Shown one piece after another: positions 48,024-57,895 of a stretch of 64,000 nt of DNA (positions within the stretch are counted from its first letter, which is position 1; every line of letters begins with the position of its first letter). The stretch is taken from the NCBI GenBank assembly GCA_029262315.1, contig JAJCZP010000071.1, positions 1 to 64,000 of the forward strand, written 5' to 3'. The DNA is from Deltaproteobacteria bacterium (lineage in GTDB: Bacteria > Desulfobacterota > Binatia > UTPRO1). The position numbers and the translations under genes were made by a program. A model generated the notes under the pieces. That model did not search any database. It saw nothing but the letters and a program-made list of their open reading frames with translations, and was not told the DNA's origin.

Positions 48024-48767
48024 CTAGGCTGCGCGGCGCTGCGCCAATCGCACCGTGCGAACGACACCTACCCATTCCCGCTTCACGATGCCCTCGCTCG
48101 CCCCCCATCCCGCCAACAATCCGGTCGCGAGTTCCAGAACGAGCCCGCGCGGCTCGAATGCCGCAAGCCCGAGTCGGCCAAACTTTCGCATGAGGATCTC
48201 GCCGTGCACCGCCGCCCACAACACGACGGTCCGACGTTCGGCATCCCCGGGACGCAGCAGCCGGTGACGCGACGCTTCGCCGAGAAAACGGGCAACGTGC
48301 TCGACGACGACACGGAGCCGCGGCACTACCGCACGCGCATTCCGGGTTGCCGTGATCTCACGTGGATCGCCGATCGCCGTCGCGAGCAGACGGAACTGCT
48401 CCGGATGGCGATCCGCCATCGACTCGTACGTGGCCATCGCGGCCAGCACCTGCACGAGCCCTCGCAGGCCGGGCTCGGCCCCGCGTCGTGTAAGGCGTCG
48501 CGCCACGGCGGCTTCGGCGCGCTCGAGATCGACGCGCAGGGTCTCGACGACATCGCCGAGCACCGCAACCACAAGAGCGTCTTTGGACGGAAAGTATCGG
48601 TACAGCGCCCCAACAGTGTAGCCCAGCTCGGCCGCGAGGCGATGCATGGTCAGCGCCTCGAAGCCCTCGGCTGCGAGCACCCGGCGCGACGTCTCGAGAA
48701 TACTGAGTGTCGTCGCGTGGCGGCGGCGGGCTCGCGTCGTCGCGAGCGGTCGTGGCCCGTCAGTCAT
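48024..48767 (-). CDS. TetR/AcrR-family transcriptional regulator
   Basis: ILETSRRVLAAEGFEALTMHRLAAELGYTVGALYRYFPSKDALV. Confidence 0.93.
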   Translation of the reverse strand: MTDGPRPLATTRARRRHATTLSILETSRRVLAAEGFEALTMHRLAAELGYTVGALYRYFPSKDALVVAVLGDVVETLRVDLERAEAAVARRLTRRGAEPGLRGLVQVLAAMATYESMADRHPEQFRLLATAIGDPREITATRNARAVVPRLRVVVEHVARFLGEASRHRLLRPGDAERRTVVLWAAVHGEILMRKFGRLGLAAFEPRGLVLELATGLLAGWGASEGIVKREWVGVVRTVRLAQRRAA

Positions 48768-48782
48768 GTTCACTAAGTGAAC
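48768..48782. promoter_or_regulatory. Perfect 15-bp palindrome, putative TetR operator
   Basis: GTTCACTAAGTGAAC directly upstream of TetR ATG; extra TTCACT half-site at 48787-48792. Confidence 0.65.
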
Positions 48783-48849
48783 GCTATTCACTTCCAAGTC
48801 AAGAGGATCCGACCCCCACCCGCAATTCGAACTCCCCACGCGAGGATGT

Positions 48850-50460
48850 ATGATGTGCGGCCTCACGATGAGCGCCGCGCAGTACATACTTGCTATCGAT
48901 CTCGGCACCACGGGACCGAAGGTCGCGCTCGTCGCCGAGGACGGCCGCCTCGTGGCGCGTGCGGTCCGCCCCGTACGCACGCAGGTCATCCCGCCGAACG
49001 GCGCCGAGCAAGACCCGGAAGAGATCTGGCGCAGCGTCCTTGACGCGGCAAAGGAGGTGCTGCATTCGAGCGACGTCGCCCGCGACGCGGTACGCGGCAT
49101 CGTCTGCGACAGCCACTACTTCTCGCTCATCCCCGTCGACGCCGACGGCAATGCCACTATGAACTGCATTCTCTGGATGGATCAGCGCGGCGCGCCGTAC
49201 TCGACGGCGATCTACGGCCGCGAGCCAGAGTCCTTAGGTCGGTGGATCGAGGTCCATGGCCTGCCGGCCATTCCCACGGGCAACGACTCGCTTGCACACC
49301 TCCTGTTCGTGCAGAACGAGCGACCGGACGTCTACGCGCGCACCCATGCCTTCCTCGAGCCGATGGACTTTGTGAACGCCAAGCTCACTGGCATCGTGGC
49401 CGCGAACGCCTGTACCATCTATCCGTTGCTGCTCACCGACAATCGCCACCTCGACGATGTCCGCTATGACGACGAACTGGTCCGCATGACGGGCGTCGAT
49501 GCCGAGAAGCTGCCACCACTCCTCCCGACAAACCGTCCGATCGGCACACTGCGCGGGGCGATCGCGACCGAGCTGGGTCTGTCGAGCGCCACCGAGGTAT
49601 TTGCCGGCATGAACGACACCCAGTCGGTGGCGGTCGGTGCCGGTACGTTTCAGCCGGGGCAGGGCGGCATCAACATCGGCACGACGACCCAGGTGTTGGC
49701 CCACCTCGACGGCATGCGGAGCGATCTCGAGCGCTCGATCTTGAACATGCCGAGCGCACTGCCGGGCCGCTACATGGCGCTTGCGGAGAACGGCCTCGGC
49801 GGAAAGCTCCTCGAGCACTTCGTCTCGAACGTCGTGTATCCGAAGGACGCCTTCGCGGACCATTCCACCGAGGACGCGTACGCGCAGCTCGAACAGGTCG
49901 TCGCCGCCGAGCCGGCCGGGAGTGGTGGGCTCCTCTTCCTCCCCTGGCTCACCGGCGTGATAGCGCCCATCACCGACCCGCTCGCGCGCGGGGCGTTCCT
50001 GAACATCTCGCTCAGTACGACCCGAACGCGGATGATGCGCGCGATCGTCGAGGGCATCAGCTTCAACATGCGATGGCTGCTCCCCGCCGTCGAAGCGGTG
50101 CACGGACACGAGTTCAAGGAGCTCCGATTCTCCGGTGGCGGCGCGATGTCGGACGAATGGTCGCAGCTCATGGCCGACGTCATGGCCCGCCCGGTCCTTC
50201 AGGTCGACGATGCACGCTACCTGAATGCCAAAGGGGCCGCGTTCGTCGCATTCCTGCACGCGGGGCTCACAGACCTCGATCAGATCGACCGCTTCTGTCC
50301 GACCAAACGACGCTACGAGCCACGCCCGGCGGAACAGGACATCTACGCCAGGCTCTTCGAGCAATTCGTGCGGGCCTACGAGCAGAACCGGCCAATCTTC
50401 GAGAGCCTGAACACCGAGCCTGCCGTCGCGGACGGCGCGGCCTCGGCGGAGAACTCATGA
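48850..50460 (+). CDS. FGGY-family carbohydrate kinase (xylulokinase-like)
   Basis: YILAIDLGTTGPKVALV, EQDPEEIW, AGMNDTQSVAVGAG, LRFSGGGAMSDEWSQLMADV. Confidence 0.92.
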   Translation: MMCGLTMSAAQYILAIDLGTTGPKVALVAEDGRLVARAVRPVRTQVIPPNGAEQDPEEIWRSVLDAAKEVLHSSDVARDAVRGIVCDSHYFSLIPVDADGNATMNCILWMDQRGAPYSTAIYGREPESLGRWIEVHGLPAIPTGNDSLAHLLFVQNERPDVYARTHAFLEPMDFVNAKLTGIVAANACTIYPLLLTDNRHLDDVRYDDELVRMTGVDAEKLPPLLPTNRPIGTLRGAIATELGLSSATEVFAGMNDTQSVAVGAGTFQPGQGGINIGTTTQVLAHLDGMRSDLERSILNMPSALPGRYMALAENGLGGKLLEHFVSNVVYPKDAFADHSTEDAYAQLEQVVAAEPAGSGGLLFLPWLTGVIAPITDPLARGAFLNISLSTTRTRMMRAIVEGISFNMRWLLPAVEAVHGHEFKELRFSGGGAMSDEWSQLMADVMARPVLQVDDARYLNAKGAAFVAFLHAGLTDLDQIDRFCPTKRRYEPRPAEQDIYARLFEQFVRAYEQNRPIFESLNTEPAVADGAASAENS

Positions 50461-51254
50461 ATCCGGACGAGCTGCAGCAGCACCTCGACGCGGCCGTAGC
50501 ACTTGCCGAGCACGCCGGACCAATCGCGTCTGGATATTTCCGCCAACGGCTCGATGTCCAGGACAAATCGCGCGGCGTGCACTTCGATCCGGTCACGGTC
50601 GCCGACCGCGAAGTCGAGCGCTTCCTCAGGGCGGAGCTGCAGTCGCGCTTTCCCGGCTACGGAGTGCTGGGCGAGGAGGACGGCGGCGAGAACACCGAGG
50701 CCGAACGCTGCTGGGTCATCGATCCCATCGACGGCACGCGCGCGTTCATCACCGGCATGCCGGCATGGGGCATCCTGCTCGGCCTGACGGAGCGCGGCAC
50801 ACCGCGCGTCGGCGTCATGCATCAACCCTACATTGGCGAAACCTTCTCGGGCGCGTCGGGCCTCGGCGCGCGGCTCCGCCATGGCGGCACCGAAACCACG
50901 CTCGCAACGCGGAGAGACGTCGCGCTCGCAAGCGCGATCCTCTACTGCACCCACCCCGACGTGTTCATCCTGCAGGACGACCGCACCGCGTTCGAGCGCG
51001 TGGCAGGCGCATGCCGAATGACCCGCTTCGGAGGCGATTGCTACGCCTACTGTCTCCTGGCTCTCGGCCAGGTGGATCTCGTCGTCGAATCGTCGCTGCA
51101 ATCGTACGACATCGCCCCGCTCATCCCCATCATTGAGGCCGCCGGGGGTGTCGTCACCGACGGCCGTGGCGGCTCGGCGGCTCAGGGTGGCTTCGTGGTG
51201 GCCGCTGGGAGCCCCGCGCTCCATGCGGAAGCCCTCGCCACCATCGCGCTCTAG
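50457..51254 (+). CDS. Inositol monophosphatase/HisN-type phosphatase family
   Basis: DPVTVADREVERFLR, GEEDG, WVIDPIDGTRAFITGMPAWG, SYDIAPLIPIIEAAGG; ATGA overlap with kinase. Confidence 0.92.
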   Translation: MNPDELQQHLDAAVALAEHAGPIASGYFRQRLDVQDKSRGVHFDPVTVADREVERFLRAELQSRFPGYGVLGEEDGGENTEAERCWVIDPIDGTRAFITGMPAWGILLGLTERGTPRVGVMHQPYIGETFSGASGLGARLRHGGTETTLATRRDVALASAILYCTHPDVFILQDDRTAFERVAGACRMTRFGGDCYAYCLLALGQVDLVVESSLQSYDIAPLIPIIEAAGGVVTDGRGGSAAQGGFVVAAGSPALHAEALATIAL

Positions 51255-51279
51255 CGCCAGAGTCAGAAAGGAACATCTC

Positions 51280-52704
51280 ATGGCCGACGAAGACAGCAGT
51301 CCGATCAGCGGGCTCTATCCGTACGCCGAGCGTTTTGGCGTCATCGATCGTCTCCCCGAGAAGGGTCGGGCGCGCGACGAAATCCTGGCCGAGCTGCGGA
51401 CGATGGCAACCGAAGAAGACGGCTTCTGGCAGACCGGCCAGTGCTCGGGAACGATGTATTGTGGCGATACGTCGCACTACGCCTTCCTGAACGAGGCGTT
51501 CAATCTGTACTCACACGTCAACGCGCTCCAGCGCGACATCTGTCCGAGCGCGACACGCTTCGAGGGCGAGATCACGGCCATGGCGCTTGACCTCATGCAC
51601 GCCGACGCCGTCAAAGAACATCATCCCGGTGAAAGCCCGCGCGGCTCGGTGACGTCGGGAGGCACCGACAGCATCATCACCGCGGTCCTCATGTACCGCG
51701 ACAAGGCCCGTGCCGACAAGAACATCACGGCCCCGGAAATGATCCTACCGAAGACGGCGCATCCGGCATTCGAGAAGGGCGCGCACTTGTTCGGGTTGAA
51801 GGTCGTGCACGCGCCCGTGCACGAGGACACGACGCTGGTCGATATGGACTTCGTCCGCGCCAACATCAACGAGAATACGGTGATGCTCGTCGGCTCGGCG
51901 GGGAACTATCCGTATGGGACCATCGATCCCATCGACGAGCTCTCCGCGTTGGCGCTGGAGCACGACATCGGCCTGCATGTCGACGGCTGTCTCGGCGGCT
52001 TCATCCTCCCCTGGGGCGAGCAGCTCGGCTACGATATCCCGCCCTTCGATTTCCGGCTCCCCGGCGTCACGACGATCTCGGCCGATACGCACAAGTATGG
52101 TTTCGGCCTCAAGGGCACGTCGGTGTTGATGTATCGCGACAAGTCGTTCCGCGATCACGTCTACTTCATGACGCCGGAGTGGCCTGGCGGAAAGTACAAC
52201 TCACCGGGTATCGCCGGCAGCCGCTCGGGCGGCCTGCTCGCTGCCGCCTGGGCGTCGATGGTGAGCCTCGGGCGCGAAGGATACCTGCGCTACGCGAAAG
52301 CGATCTTCGAGACCGCGTTCGCCATGCAGAAGATCGTGCGCGCACACGAGGAGCTCCACATGATGGGCAATCCGACGTTCTGCTTCTCATTCACGTCCGA
52401 TCGTTTCGACATCTACCACCTGAACGACTTCATGCACGGGCGCGGCTGGCGCTTCAACGGCCAACAATACCCGAACGCCATCCATATGTGCGTGACGCGT
52501 CCACAGACGCAGCCGGGCGTCGTCGAGAAGTTCGCGACCGACCTCGAGGCCGCGATCGCCTACGCCCTCGACCCACCGATCGAGCAGCCGAAGTCGGGCG
52601 CGATCTACGGCGGTGTCCCGAAGGACGTCCCGGGCGTCGACGAGTTGGTGAAGAACATCCTCGTCGACTACCTCGACCGCTGCAGCGACGTGCCCGCGCG
52701 CTAG
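51280..52704 (+). CDS. PLP-dependent decarboxylase, sphingosine-1-phosphate lyase-like
   Basis: SGTMYCG, SVTSGGTDSIITAVLMYRDKAR, HVDGCLGGF, ISADTHKYGF (PLP Lys), GSRSGGLLAAAWASM. Confidence 0.9.
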   Translation: MADEDSSPISGLYPYAERFGVIDRLPEKGRARDEILAELRTMATEEDGFWQTGQCSGTMYCGDTSHYAFLNEAFNLYSHVNALQRDICPSATRFEGEITAMALDLMHADAVKEHHPGESPRGSVTSGGTDSIITAVLMYRDKARADKNITAPEMILPKTAHPAFEKGAHLFGLKVVHAPVHEDTTLVDMDFVRANINENTVMLVGSAGNYPYGTIDPIDELSALALEHDIGLHVDGCLGGFILPWGEQLGYDIPPFDFRLPGVTTISADTHKYGFGLKGTSVLMYRDKSFRDHVYFMTPEWPGGKYNSPGIAGSRSGGLLAAAWASMVSLGREGYLRYAKAIFETAFAMQKIVRAHEELHMMGNPTFCFSFTSDRFDIYHLNDFMHGRGWRFNGQQYPNAIHMCVTRPQTQPGVVEKFATDLEAAIAYALDPPIEQPKSGAIYGGVPKDVPGVDELVKNILVDYLDRCSDVPAR

Positions 52705-53387
52705 GCCGCTGAGGCGGGAACCGGCGGCGGCCGATGCACCGTCAGCTCGTAGAAATAAGCAGCGACCAAATAGTAGTGGTTGAGCTCGGTGAACTCGGAG
52801 ATGTTCTTGGAGATCGAGCCCACCTGCAGGGTGGTGTCCTGGATCCACGTCGCCGTGTTGGTGAGCACACCGGTGACGATCAGCGTGAGAATGCAAATCC
52901 GATCGGGGGCGAGCTGACGAAGCCACGGCTGGCGCACGCGGGGGGCCACCAGGGGCAACACGGCGAAGTAGAGAACCATCACGATGTCGGAGAGCTGCTT
53001 CAACCGCTTGGTCGACCGCAGGTTGTGGAGGTTGCGCATCTGCTCGTAGTCGGGCCTCCTGTCGTGCATGACGTCCAAGAGGTGCAGTCCGTAGTCGACC
53101 TCCTCGAGGAGCATGAGAATCGTGCCCGCGAGGGCGATCCCCAGGACTCGTTGTTCCAGCCTACTCGTTCGGTTGCGCAGCCCGCGGACGAGAATGACGA
53201 TGAGGACGAGGAGAATCAGGTGCTGCAGGCTCTCCAGGAGACCGAACTCACGATTGTAGGCCGGACTGACAAGTGATTGCAGTACCTGAACTCCCGAGAA
53301 ATAGCAGGCCATCAGTGCGATCGTTACGGTTGCCGGGACAAGAACGTAGAGGATCGCTTTGTGCCGTCGGGAGAGGGGCTCGATCAT
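52701..53387 (-). CDS. Integral membrane protein with conserved acidic/His residues, unknown function
   Basis: About six TM segments; MLLEEVDYGLHLLD, RNLHNLRSTKRLKQLSD, SEFTELNHYYLVAAYFYE. Confidence 0.65.
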   Translation of the reverse strand: MIEPLSRRHKAILYVLVPATVTIALMACYFSGVQVLQSLVSPAYNREFGLLESLQHLILLVLIVILVRGLRNRTSRLEQRVLGIALAGTILMLLEEVDYGLHLLDVMHDRRPDYEQMRNLHNLRSTKRLKQLSDIVMVLYFAVLPLVAPRVRQPWLRQLAPDRICILTLIVTGVLTNTATWIQDTTLQVGSISKNISEFTELNHYYLVAAYFYELTVHRPPPVPASAA

Positions 53388-53442
53388 CGCGCGCGCTGTA
53401 TCGCATGCTGATCGCGAATTTTGAAACACACGGGATCGCGCC

Positions 53443-54021
53443 ATGACGCTGCGACGAGTCTGGACGGGCGGTCTCGCCCTCGTTGCGGTCGCGGTCCTCG
53501 TCGCCTGGGGCGGAAGCCACTATCGCCTCTTTCGCCCTCCGTACCACGGCCTCGGCAAAGAGATCGCATGGCTCGTCGGCGAGCCGGAGGCGGCGTACAA
53601 CTTCGACACCGTCGGGCCCGGTCACATCCTCCGCTCCAGCCTGCCCGATGCGCGCTTCGTCCAGCACCTCCGGGACGAGTACGGCCTGCAACGCATCATC
53701 AGCCTCATCGGAGAGACCGAGGCACACGCAACCGCACGGGCGCTCGGCATCGAGGTCACGACGTACGAGTGGTCCGCGGACCACCTACCGCCGCAGAACG
53801 AGCTCCAGGCGGTACTCGAACTCCTCGACGAAACGGCGCCGGTCCTCGTCCACTGCAAAGGCGGGCTCGATCGCACCGGCTATACGATGGCCTTCTATCG
53901 CGTCACGCGTGAGGGCTGGACGCTCGAAGACGCGCGTCGTGAGATGACCAGCTACTGGCACGTGCCGGAGCGCCATCCTGGCGTCCATGCGGGACTCCGC
54001 GATGCCTTAGGCGCACGATGA
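53443..54021 (+). CDS. Membrane-anchored protein tyrosine/dual-specificity phosphatase
   Basis: N-terminal TM; VLVHCKGGLDRTGYTMAFYRV (HCx5R). Confidence 0.88.
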   Translation: MTLRRVWTGGLALVAVAVLVAWGGSHYRLFRPPYHGLGKEIAWLVGEPEAAYNFDTVGPGHILRSSLPDARFVQHLRDEYGLQRIISLIGETEAHATARALGIEVTTYEWSADHLPPQNELQAVLELLDETAPVLVHCKGGLDRTGYTMAFYRVTREGWTLEDARREMTSYWHVPERHPGVHAGLRDALGAR

Positions 54022-54047
54022 CGATGGCCCATGGCCCCCTCGATCGG

Positions 54048-55412
54048 CTACGGGTCGCAGGTCCGCGACGTCTCGTCGCACGAGCCACTGCAGCACTGCA
54101 CGGACAACAAACACGAGTTGCCCGCAGCAAGGCACTCGCATGTTCCGGACGCGCCGCAGTCCAAGGAGCAGCATCGTAACGAGTCGGTACACGCCGCGCC
54201 GTTCGCGAGACACGGAGCGCAGGTGCCACCCGCGCCACACGAGTCGGAGCAGCACTCCGTGTCGCTGGCACACGTTCCGCCTTCGGGCAGGCAGCAGGCG
54301 AGGCCGATGGCATCCGGTTTGCCGCACGTCGCGCCGGGGCAACACGAGAGCAGACCCGTGTTGAAAATCGAAAGGAAGCATCCGGCGCCGGCCGGTACAC
54401 AGCAGCTCTCGTCGGGAAGGCATTGTGCACCCGGGCCGCAGCTGAAGGGCGGGGCGCAGGTGTTCGGGATGCACACGCCGCCGCAAGGTCCAACTGCTGG
54501 AATGAAGATCGAGGGCTGGCAGCAGCCGCCCGAGTGAAAAGGACACGCATCGCTGCAGCAGGTGCACTCGTTCGGCGCGCCGGACACTACGCATTGGTCG
54601 AGACCCAGCGGCTGGCTGCTACACGAGTTCGGGCCGTCGCACTCTTCCGACCCGTTGACGATACCGTCGCCGCATCCAACGGGACACGGACCTGGACAAC
54701 ACGTGCACTCGTTCACTGCCCCTGGCGCGGCGCACTCGTCGCCACCGACCGCACACGTGCCCGGGCCGTCGCACTCCTCCGGTCCGGTAATGATGCCGTC
54801 CCCGCACACAGGTGTACTTGCGAGACCACGAAGCGTCGCCGTCTGGCAGTCGACGGCGGGCGGCGCCTTGCGCGCTTTGAACAGTCCCGCTTCGTCACGT
54901 TGAATCGTCGGCGTGTTGAACAGCGCGCAGTTGCGGAGCGAGCCGGTCGTGATGCGGACGCCCACCGATAGCTGCGGCGCTGCCAACGCGAGCCCGGTTC
55001 GCGTGGCGACGATCTTGACGAGTCGGCCCTCTTTCAGCAGGGCGACTCGGACTTCTGAAATGCCGTCCGGTGCTTCCCGGTTCACGAACTTGTAACGGTC
55101 GGCCTTGCTGATCTTGGTCGTCCACCCAGGCTTCCCGAGTCCGGACGGCATGATGAACACGGCCGTCGACTCGCCGTTGCCCGGCAAGAGTTCGAGCAAC
55201 ATGCCACTGGTACTCGGGTCGTCCGCGCCGCCGATTGTCGGGAAGAGCAAGGTCGGGTCCTTCAACAGAACAACCACCTTCTCTTTGCCAGACGACGTAC
55301 GCTTGATGATGATCTTCTGACCGACGACCGCTCGATCGAGCGCCCACGCGTCGCCCAACGCGAGCGTCAGGATCGCCACGACGGCGAGGAACATGCGGGC
55401 GAGGCCGGTCAC
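54048..55412 (-). CDS. Secreted Cys-rich repeat protein with CGDGI..EECDG repeats and tandem cystine-knot-like repeats
   Basis: Signal peptide; CGDGIITGPEECDGP and CGDGIVNGSEECDGP; C-x6-C-x5-CC-x3-C-x5/6-C repeated three times at the C-terminus. Confidence 0.85.
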   Translation of the reverse strand: MTGLARMFLAVVAILTLALGDAWALDRAVVGQKIIIKRTSSGKEKVVVLLKDPTLLFPTIGGADDPSTSGMLLELLPGNGESTAVFIMPSGLGKPGWTTKISKADRYKFVNREAPDGISEVRVALLKEGRLVKIVATRTGLALAAPQLSVGVRITTGSLRNCALFNTPTIQRDEAGLFKARKAPPAVDCQTATLRGLASTPVCGDGIITGPEECDGPGTCAVGGDECAAPGAVNECTCCPGPCPVGCGDGIVNGSEECDGPNSCSSQPLGLDQCVVSGAPNECTCCSDACPFHSGGCCQPSIFIPAVGPCGGVCIPNTCAPPFSCGPGAQCLPDESCCVPAGAGCFLSIFNTGLLSCCPGATCGKPDAIGLACCLPEGGTCASDTECCSDSCGAGGTCAPCLANGAACTDSLRCCSLDCGASGTCECLAAGNSCLLSVQCCSGSCDETSRTCDP

Positions 55413-55588
55413 GACCGGAATCGTCCCACGGAAGGAGAACTGGCGTCAACGACTTTCTGAGAATTCTGGCCTTCGTCCACGACGGTATCCCCTGCGCGAT
55501 CGGAAGGAACCGTCTCAGTGCGACACACTACTGAATCACCCGTTCGACTCGGCGTGCCACCGAGCCCCGGGGATGCCCCCAGACGCGA

Positions 55589-56569
55589 CTAGGACCGGAC
55601 GATCAGGACGACCTTGCCGAAGTTCTCATTGGCGCCCACGTAGGCGTGCGCGGCATCGGCTTCGCTGAGCGGGAAGGTCCGATCGACGACAGCCCGGATC
55701 ACGCCCGACTCGATCAGCGGTAGCACACGTTCCTTGAATGCACGGGTGATGGCGAGCTTCTCGTCGAGCGAGCGACTGCGAAGCGTCGAGCCGATCACAC
55801 GCAGGCGCTTCTGCACCATCGCGGCAAGATTGATCTCGGCGCTGAGGCCACCCATCAAGCCGATCAGCACCAGGCGGCCCTTGGGGCGAAGGATCTTCAT
55901 GTGGCTGGCGAGATACGAGCCACCGATGCAGTCGAGCGCGACATCGATCCCCTGCTTGTCGGTGAGTGCCGTGATCCGCTCCGCGAAATCCTCGTTCTTG
56001 TAGTTGATGCCGACGTGCGCCCCGAGCGCGAGACAGCGCGCGATCTTGTCGTCGGTGCCGGCCGTAACGTAGACCTCGGCGCCCGCCTCGCGCGCGAGCT
56101 GGATCGCGGCCGTGCCGACCCCACTGCCACCGGCATGAATGAGCACACGTTCGCCGGCCACGAGACCCCCCTCGAGGAAGAGATTCAGGAAGGCCGTGTA
56201 GAACACCTCGGGAATCGCCGCCGCCTGCACGAAGTCGAGCGCGTCGGGAATGCGGAGCAACATGCCGGCGGGGACCGCGACGGCCTCGGCGTAGCCACCG
56301 CTCCCGAGCAGAGCGCAGACACGATCACCGACGCGCCATTCGGTCACCGCACTCCCGACCGCGGCAACCGCCCCCGCAACCTCGAGTCCGAGCACACCGG
56401 ACTCGCCGGGCGGCGGCGGATACAGCCCGCGGCGCTGCAAGAGATCGGCGCGGTTCACGGCCGTGGCGTGTGCGGTGACCAGCACCTGGTCGGAAGCGAG
56501 CGTCGGCTCGGGCATGTCGACCGTCGCGAGCGTCCGCGCGTCGTCGTCCTGAACGAGAATGGCCTTCAT
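55589..56569 (-). CDS. NAD(P)H-quinone oxidoreductase (zeta-crystallin/PIG3-like MDR)
   Basis: NRADLLQRRGLYPPPPGESGVLGLEVAGAV, VLIHAGGSGVGTAAIQLAREAGAEVYVTAG. Confidence 0.93.
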   Translation of the reverse strand: MKAILVQDDDARTLATVDMPEPTLASDQVLVTAHATAVNRADLLQRRGLYPPPPGESGVLGLEVAGAVAAVGSAVTEWRVGDRVCALLGSGGYAEAVAVPAGMLLRIPDALDFVQAAAIPEVFYTAFLNLFLEGGLVAGERVLIHAGGSGVGTAAIQLAREAGAEVYVTAGTDDKIARCLALGAHVGINYKNEDFAERITALTDKQGIDVALDCIGGSYLASHMKILRPKGRLVLIGLMGGLSAEINLAAMVQKRLRVIGSTLRSRSLDEKLAITRAFKERVLPLIESGVIRAVVDRTFPLSEADAAHAYVGANENFGKVVLIVRS

Positions 56570-56640
56570 GAGGTCGGCGCTACCATGGCGTTTCGGGAGA
56601 GACAATCGCGCTCGCCGCGCGATGGCGATATGAGACGTCG

Positions 56641-57876
56641 ATGCGCGCTGCTGGCATCTTGTCCCTGTACTGGTTCGTGGTGCTCGGCGCGCTCGGCGTC
56701 TGGTTCCCGTTCTACAGCCTGTATCTGAGCGAGAACGCCGGCCTCACCGGCTCGCAGGTCGGCATGGTCATGGCGATGCTGCCACTGGTCGGCATGGTGG
56801 CGCAGCCACTCTGGGGGCAGATTGCCGACCGGACCGGCGCGCGTGCCCGCGTCATGTCGCTGCTGACGCTCGGCGCCGCCGCCGGCTACGCCGCCCTCTG
56901 GTTCAGCAATGGGTTTCACCAACTCTTGATCGGGACCGCCGTCCTCGCCGTGTTCTCGACGTCAGTCCTGCCGATCAGCGTCTCGGTGAGCCTCGCCGCG
57001 CTCCGCGATGTCGGACCGCATGCGTTCGGCATCGCCCGCGCGTGCGGCACCGTGGGCTTTCTCGTTGCGGTCATCGCATTCCCGAAGTTCCTCGACTGGC
57101 TACAGGCGAACGGCGCCCCCGCCGCCATCCCGGGCGGTCCGTCGGAGCCCGGGCTCGCCCTCATCCTGCCGGCCACAGCGGTGGTCGTCCTGCTGGCCTC
57201 GCTGATCTCCCTTGCCGTCCCGCGCGAGGGTAAGGGAGGGGCGCGCGCCTCCAAAGGGGACTGGCGCGTCTTGCTCCGACATCCGCCCTACGTCCGCCTG
57301 CTGCTGTTCACGTTCGGAGGCTATCTCTTTCTGCAGGGCCCGATGACGTTGTTCCCGATCTTCGTCCGCTCACTCGGCGGCGGCATCGAGACCGTCAGCC
57401 AGATGTGGGTCCTCATGCTCGTCCTCGAGATCCCGCTCGTCGCCCTCTCGGGCGCCGGCCTCGATCGCGTCGGACCGAAGGGTTTGATTCTGATCGGCGT
57501 TGGCGCCGGCGCGGTTCGCTGGCTCGTCTGCGCCGTGTCCTCGAACCTGGCCCTCATCTACGCGGTGCAGGTTCTGCACGGCGTCACCGTCATGGGTCTC
57601 ATCATCGGCGCACCGCTCTACGTCGATGCGGTGGTTCCACCGCATCTGCGTTCGACCGGCCAGGGTATCCTCGCCATGGTCGGCATCAGCACCGCGGGCA
57701 TTCTCTCGAACCTCACCGTCGGATGGCTGTTCGAGCACGTCGGAGCGTCAGCACCCGCGCTCTTCGCCGGCTGCGGCTCGGCCGCACTCGCGCTCGCGAT
57801 TCCCTGGGCGTTGCCGGAGGCGACGCATGTGCAGCACGAAATCGTTGAGGAGGAGATCGGTCGAGCACTGCCGTAG
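56641..57876 (+). CDS. MFS transporter
   Basis: About 12 TM; SLYWFVVLGALGVWFPFYSLYLSENAGLTGSQVGMVMAMLPLVGMVAQPLWGQIADRTGAR. Confidence 0.9.
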   Translation: MRAAGILSLYWFVVLGALGVWFPFYSLYLSENAGLTGSQVGMVMAMLPLVGMVAQPLWGQIADRTGARARVMSLLTLGAAAGYAALWFSNGFHQLLIGTAVLAVFSTSVLPISVSVSLAALRDVGPHAFGIARACGTVGFLVAVIAFPKFLDWLQANGAPAAIPGGPSEPGLALILPATAVVVLLASLISLAVPREGKGGARASKGDWRVLLRHPPYVRLLLFTFGGYLFLQGPMTLFPIFVRSLGGGIETVSQMWVLMLVLEIPLVALSGAGLDRVGPKGLILIGVGAGAVRWLVCAVSSNLALIYAVQVLHGVTVMGLIIGAPLYVDAVVPPHLRSTGQGILAMVGISTAGILSNLTVGWLFEHVGASAPALFAGCGSAALALAIPWALPEATHVQHEIVEEEIGRALP

Positions 57877-57895
57877 GGTCACACGGCGCGAACGA

